Assembly (NCBI GenBank): GCA_009746045.1 | Contig: RPFO01000079.1 | Span: 2,122,344-2,186,343 of the forward strand | Reading direction: 5' to 3' | DNA: 64,000 bases | From: Mesostigma viride | Lineage: Eukaryota; Streptophyta; Mesostigmatophyceae; Mesostigmatales; Mesostigmataceae | Shown: piece after piece, positions 59,108-64,000 of the stretch | Position numbering within the stretch: position 1 is the stretch's first letter | Layout of the letters: each line of letters starts with the position of its first letter | The notes under the pieces: generated by a model | What the model saw: only the letters and a program-made list of their open reading frames with translations | The model's database searches: none | Told to the model about the DNA's origin: nothing | Position numbers and translations under genes: made by a program

Positions 59108-59668
59108 CACCTAGCTAGGGCGGGACATAGGCCTGGACATAGGGGGGACCGACTCGGTCTGGCCAGCCCCCAGCGGCTTGGCCAGCCAGGGCGGCATATT
59201 TTGACCTGGCCTGGCCCCAAGGACATTCCTAAAAGGGTAGGAAAACATGCCACGAACTACACCCAGATGTCAAAGAGACAACCAGCGCAGGCCAGAAATC
59301 GGGAGAATCCGGACCATGGTAGCTCGAGCCTGCTGTTATCTTTTCCGCGTTTTCGAGTCGTTCAGATGTTGCTGGCCGACCTAGTGGTCCCAGCCCAATT
59401 TGAACACCGCATCCACTCTCTCTCCCTTCTTTGGCCGGACTGCCATGCAGGACAAGACGCGGTGGCGGAAGATTGTCAAGGCTCACACGCCAGCCCCTGT
59501 GGGCAAGCCACCTCCCCCCTAGAGGAGGAGGCGTTTTGATGAGTAGTTAGGATTTTCTAGACTAGATCGCTTAGAGTTAGGTTAGTTCGATTACGCGGCT
59601 TCCTCCACTCCACCCATATATCAAGGAATATGTGCTGCATGATCTCCCAACGGAGGCATGTTATAATT
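59108..59668 (+). mobile_element. LINE family A copy A5 with a 92-bp internal insertion
   Basis: ORF2 C-terminus ('LGLASPQRLGQPGRHILTWPGP' region, then the LLADLVVPAQFEHR block), 3' UTR, stem-loop CTCCCAACGGAG and a short ATAATTTT tail. A 92-bp segment (59,271-59,362) interrupts it between two copies of CAGATGT (59,264-59,270 and 59,363-59,369). That segment matches the LINE remnant near 14,990-15,090. The frame is broken. Confidence 0.75.
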
Positions 59669-61061
59669 TTGCTCAACCAACTACAAGATCTGACCCGCAT
59701 TAATAATGGCGACTAGGGCGCATGTGCATGAAGCGCACTTCGTTTATTTACTTTGATAATCAGCCACTATCCTTTCATCATATCCCCATCACAAGTTTAC
59801 CTGTTGATTGCGTGTCATCACAAATATTTCATCACCTGCAGACGCTTCGATGACTGAAAGAAGCAGGACAGCTTCAGAGCCACTGTAAACCTGCCAGCAC
59901 TAGGGCATCGGCACTCCCTGACAATGACATCCCTAAAATCAACAACGAGATAGGGCCAGCGTTGCCACACTCACACGACCTCCGTTGCCTATGCAACATA
60001 TTCAAAATTTGTGGGCATCGCCATGAGTCAGTAACCTCCATACAAAATGCCTTGCACGTAGCATATGTCCTCTCAATAAAATTTCATTTGGGGCCAAACA
60101 GGCAATCCCACGATGCAGGGGCTCGAGACAGCTTCCCATGGGAAAGGTGCCGGTGAAAGTCTTCACCCACAATAGCCACCGTCCACAAATGACTGCTGGG
60201 TCATATCCCTTGTGTTTCTGATGTGGCGGCCATATTCACAAAAACTGATTATTCAACTCATTTTTAGGTGCTCTGGCTATCAAACGGTATGCTTCTCCTC
60301 AAGGCCGCGGTCGATGGCAGATGGAGCACGAATACTCGGTGCACTGCAAGGAGGCGCGCTCATTGGCACAAAGAATGCAAGGACCCAATGCTTGCTTGCG
60401 TGTCAGATACTTGACAGTTTGCGTCGCAGGGCTTGTGGAGGAGCAGAATTGCAAGGAATAAATGGCCACGTGAAGTACCAGAAGCCAACATCAGGGCCAT
60501 GCTAGGGCCTGGCATGCATTCGCGAGACAACCACAACCTGATCACGAGAACCATCCAGGACAGTGTGGCCAGAACAGGGCAAACGTCCTACGACAGATAC
60601 TTTGCCACACGGGAGAGATACACTCACGGGTAATTACTTGCAGAAATTCTGACAGACGGAACCACAGTGTGCCAGTATGATGCACAAATAACACCCATTA
60701 GGAGGGCTGCAGCCCAGATAACATGTCAAGATGCGCCCGCCTTGGACACCCAGGCAACAACCATCCCCAGACAAGCAGAATCCAACCACTCCATCTCTCC
60801 ATGGCCTACGTATTCAGGCCAAGCGGGGCGGTCAGCAAGAACACGACGCACAAACGACGCTCTGCTGGCCCTTTAGACACACACCTGTCAGGCCACATGG
60901 GCTCACGGGTTGGAACATTCTAGCTGCACCAACTTGTAACAAGCCGAGGACGAACACGATATACGCCCATTAGGGTGCCAGGAAGACCCCAACATTCCAC
61001 AAAAACAAGGCATCAAGCCTCTACGACACCAACGCCACAATTTAAGCTAACATGTAACAAA
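59669..61061. other. 1.4 kb without a confident gene
   Basis: A 66-codon plus-strand stretch (60,433-60,633: 'NHNLITRTIQDSVARTGQTS', then 'YDRYFATRERY') has somewhat protein-like composition and could be an exon or a recombinase N-terminal scrap, but no family is recognisable. The rest shows no repeat or coding signal; the 3' UTR of the next gene (minus strand) must lie near 61,000. Confidence 0.35.
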
Positions 61062-63128
61062 TCAAATGCGCACAATGCCCCGAACTCCGCCCACCGTGTT
61101 GGTGCACTCGTGTGCAGACCGCTTGGGCGTCCAAGGGGACAGCCGTGTGATCGGCATCTTGCGGTGGCATGCGCTGCAGAAGTCGTACGCCTTGCCACCC
61201 GCCCCGTTGTCAAAGTCCCCTTGGAATGCAAACACACCCGATTCCGCCTGTGGCGGCATGGGGCCGATGCGGGGGCCCAGTGCGCGGCCACCCCCGCTGG
61301 TACCCCCCGCAGCTAGCCGCTGTATCTGGCCCACGCCCGTCTCCGCCACAAACGCGTTTGTGTACGGGGCGGCCGGCCCCTGCGGATTTACCAGGATGGC
61401 GCCGCCACGCGAGGTCTCGGCCAGGGTCCCTGCCTGGTCGGCCACAGCCTGCGTGCACCACCGGCGGTAAATCAGCTGCCCTTCCTTGCGCTCGCGTTCG
61501 CGGTGGTTGCGGCGCTCGAGGATCTGCGCTCGGAGCGCGGCCGCCTGCGCGGAGGAGCAGAAGCGGGAGAAGGGAGAGGTACACAGGGGAGGAGAAGGGG
61601 AAGGAGAAGGGGGAAGAGAGGGGGGAAGAGAGGGAAGAGGGAGACAGGAGATGGAGAGGGGATAGGCAGAGGGGGTGAGGGGGGCCGTTGGAAGGGAAGG
61701 GAGACAGGGGAGGGCGAAGAAGAAGGGCAAGGGGGAGACCCAAAGCGGCAAAGCGGCAAGAAGACGGCAGTGTGAAATGACGGCAGGGGGGCAAAGGGGA
61801 AGGAAAGGAGGGAGGACGAGGAGCATTGAAAGGCGTGTCAGGAAACAAGGCAAAACAAGTGTTTGTCTTGCCAGACAAGGCCATGGGGCCAGGTCATAAA
61901 TCACGAAGTACATCCATGGCATGGAGTTCATGATCTTCCCCCCCCATGACAGGCTCCCCTTAGTTGGGTGTTGCTTGAGACTCTGGGGGTGCAGGTGCCC
62001 TGGTGCACCTCGAGCAAGTGTCGTTTACATTCCCACCCTTGCAGGAAGTAGCTTAGAATGTATTAAAAGCCATATGCCCCTTCTCTGGGATATGTGCTAC
62101 ATTTACTCCCAACGGAGTTATGTTCCTAATTAATTCATTAATGGAGTTCATGGAACCATGGAATATCTCCCACGCAGCACAAGACATAGGAATAGGTAGG
62201 CTGCCACTGACAGGCTTCACGCCTTGGTTAGGCACAGTCTTCCCCCGTTATTGTATAGGGGGAAAAGAACATAGTAGTAGTAGTACTGGTGGTGGTTGTG
62301 GCGGCGGTGGTGGTGGTGGTGGTGGTGGTGGTGGTGGTGGTGGTGGTGGTGGTGGTGGTGGTGGTGGTGGTGGTGGTGGTGGTGGTGGTGGTGGTGGTGG
62401 TGGTGGTGGTGGTGGTGGTGGTGGTGGTGGTGGTGGTGGTGGTGGTGGTGGTGGTGGTGGTGGTGGTGGTGGTGGTGGTGGTGGTGGTGGTGGTAGTAGT
62501 AGTAGTACCTCAACAGTTGCCATGCGACCAGCTGGCATTGTTAAGTGCTGAGATAATGAAACTTCGGGTATGGGTGCTGAGAAGCCAGAGAGAAACTGCA
62601 TGGAACACTGAGAGCAATCTAGCCAAGTGACACCCGACATAGAAAGTTCCATGGCTGGACGATTCCGGAAGAAAAACCAAGTCACGGTGTGGAAAAAGCA
62701 ACTGCGATGTCGGCAGGATGACAGGCCAAAAATGTTTCCACACATCAGGACGGCTGCCAAGCACGCACAACGCGACAACGACAACAGAGAGATCCCCCGC
62801 GGCAAGCAGGGCTACGGGTGCTCCCCTCTCCTCACCTACTTGCCCCCCTTACGTTGCACCCCTCCCCATCTCTCACGCAGACCTGCTCCTGCTGCCCCAC
62901 TTACAAATGCCTGCTTCTTGCCAAACTTGCGCACACATGCCCTTCCTGCCCCACTTTCACATGCCTGCTTCTTGCCCCACTGACGCTGGACCCCTTCCCT
63001 TACATACAATGATTACTCATGCCACTTACGTAAGCCTGCTCCTCCTCACGCTGCTGGCGCCAGCGCTGCATAACGCGCTCCTTCCTGCGGTTACCACGCG
63101 CGGTGCCATACGGCGCCGCAAACACACG
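61062..63128 (-). CDS. C-terminal two exons of an unrecognised charged, helical protein
   Basis: Exons 63128-63030 and 61544-61062 (minus), with a GTAAGT donor at 63,029-63,024, a GCGCAG acceptor and phase 0 at the join. They give 193 residues to the stop. The first ~65 residues are highly charged and helical ('RRKERVMQRWRQQREEEQAY', 'AQILERRNHRERERK', then 'IYRRWCTQAVADQAGTLAE'). A Gly/Pro-rich part follows, with a single CxxC pair in 'DFCSACHRKMPITR'. The upstream exon may extend further; earlier exons would lie beyond 63,128 or outside the window. I do not recognise the family. The style resembles coiled-coil ciliary or cytoskeletal proteins, but that is only an impression. Confidence 0.6.
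61545..61760 (-). repeat. CT-rich tract before the last exon of the 61-63 kb gene
   Basis: About 200 bp of CCTCTCC, CCCCTTC and CTCTTCCC on the sense strand, ending at the acceptor (61,545). Confidence 0.8.
61933..62140 (+). mobile_element. Family B 3'-end fragment B7 with target duplication
   Basis: 208 bp of family-B 3' UTR, stem-loop CTCCCAACGGAG and CTAATTAATTCATTA tail. It is flanked by ATGGAGTTCATG at 61,921-61,932 and 62,141-62,152. It sits in the intron of the 61-63 kb gene, opposite to transcription. Confidence 0.9.
62289..62496. repeat. (TGG)n trinucleotide array, about 65 units
   Basis: Nearly pure TGG/GGT repeats between two short AGT runs (AGTAGTAGTAGTAC on the left, TAGTAGTAGTAGTACC on the right). 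Intronic; the sense strand is (ACC)n, again C-rich. Confidence 0.95.
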
Positions 63129-63250
63129 CTGGTGGCACAACACGGTGAGTCTAGGCCCATCAATGCTTACAACGACACGCGAGGGGCCACATACGCTGGC
63201 ACATTCAACGCGGGGTGATTTGCGGCGCCGTGCAGGGACAGGAAGCCACA

Positions 63251-63740
63251 GACGCATCAAGGACTCCAGAGTAGTGGAATGCTTCATAAGGAAGACGCAT
63301 CAAGGACTCCAGAGTAGTGGAATGCTTCATAAGGAAGACGCATCAAGGACTCCAGAGTAGTGGAATGCTTCATAAGGAAGACGCATCAAGGACTCCAGAG
63401 TAGTGGAATGCTTCATAAGGAAGACGCATCAAGGACTCCAGAGTAGTGGAATGCTTCATAAGGAAGACGCATCAAGGACTCCAGAGTAGTGGAATGCTTC
63501 ATAAGGAAGACGCATCAAGGACTCCAGAGTAGTGGAATGCTTCATAAGGAAGACGCATCAAGGACTCCAGAGTAGTGGAATGCTTCATAAGGAAGACGCA
63601 TCAAGGACTCCAGAGTAGTGGAATGCTTCATAAGGAAGACGCATCAAGGACTCCAGAGTAGTGGAATGCTTCATAAGGAAGACGCATCAAGGACTCCAGA
63701 GTAGTGGAATGCTTCATAAGGAAGACGCATCAAGGACTCC
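63251..63740. repeat. 43-bp minisatellite, about 11 units
   Basis: Unit GACGCATCAAGGACTCC, AGAGTAGTGGAATGC, TTCATAAGGAA, nearly identical throughout. A broken unit follows (63,740-63,775). It lies 120 bp upstream of the first visible exon of the 61-63 kb gene (intron or 5' flank). Confidence 0.95.
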
Positions 63741-63775
63741 AAAGTAAGTAACAGTAGTGGAATGCTTCATAAGGA

Positions 63776-64000
63776 AACATCATGAGGAAACCTAGCGGCC
63801 GGCAGAGAAAAGGAATCACTGGCGCGATATACAAGTAGCGTGGCGTCAAAGTACCCCATGAGACGCTACTCGGGGGCCCCATGGATGCTTGCCTCAGCAA
63901 TTAGTTGATGCAAACAGGAGCTGACGCAAAAGGAATGGGAAAGGTGAAGGGACTCCGCGGTCTGGGGCACCTGAATGAGCTGTTGCGGCACGGCACACCA
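63776..64000. other. Window end, no feature recognised
   Basis: No repeat or recognisable coding. A minus-strand open stretch near 63,900-64,000 could be an upstream exon of the 61-63 kb gene but cannot be supported. Confidence 0.3.

Noticed and set aside
60433-60633. Possible tyrosine-recombinase N-terminal fragment
   Set aside because: Only a weak impression from 'NHNLITRTIQDSVARTGQTS'; no catalytic residues or element ends nearby.
62120-62805. Poly-Gly, poly-Pro, poly-His, poly-Trp and poly-Val frames
   Set aside because: All are readings of the (TGG)n array.

Overview
This window looks like nuclear DNA of a green alga (Chlorophyta). Three spliced host genes read clearly after joining exons at GT/AG sites: a UBC7/UBE2G-type ubiquitin-conjugating enzyme, a very large Mediator subunit 12 (MED12), and an ATP sulfurylase. 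Their conserved blocks resemble plant and green-algal proteins as I remember them. The ATP sulfurylase also has TGTAA, the usual chlorophyte poly(A) signal, downstream of its stop. Exons are GC-rich, introns carry many tandem repeats, and the gaps between genes are filled with retroposon debris. No search was run; the organism call is inference.

Layout. 1-6.45 kb: nested LINE-type elements. 7.59-11.08 kb (-): UBC7-like E2, six exons. 12.0-17.5 kb and 19.2-20.9 kb: more retroposons of at least four related families. 21.50-45.81 kb (-): MED12, twelve exons, one of 10.5 kb; its introns hold minisatellites, purine/pyrimidine tracts and a 1.4-kb hAT-like transposon. 45.81-47.49 kb: gap between the divergently transcribed MED12 and ATP sulfurylase. 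47.49-56.15 kb (+): ATP sulfurylase, eight exons; its third intron (3.4 kb) is mostly simple-sequence arrays. 56.7-59.7 kb: AATTN pentamer arrays and element ends. 61.06-63.13 kb (-): last two exons of an unrecognised charged, helical protein.

The most interesting content is the retroposon system. An RT-bearing LINE (family A) and an element that encodes only an L1-ORF1-like protein (family B) have different bodies but share about 35 nt at the 3' end (a small stem-loop, then an AATTN-type pentamer tail). Both insert with 10-13 bp target-site duplications, and each is found inserted in the other. Two near-identical B copies share the same 4-nt insertion that breaks ORF1, so B seems to be moved in trans, like a SINE or a 'half-LINE'. 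A second theme is that introns of genes on both strands tend to carry C- or CT-rich simple repeats on the transcribed-sense strand, often just before the 3' splice site. One MED12 intron minisatellite carries a 5'-splice-site-like motif in nearly every unit.

The host genes have no obvious shared pathway (sulfate activation, Mediator kinase-module transcription control, probably ER-associated ubiquitination).
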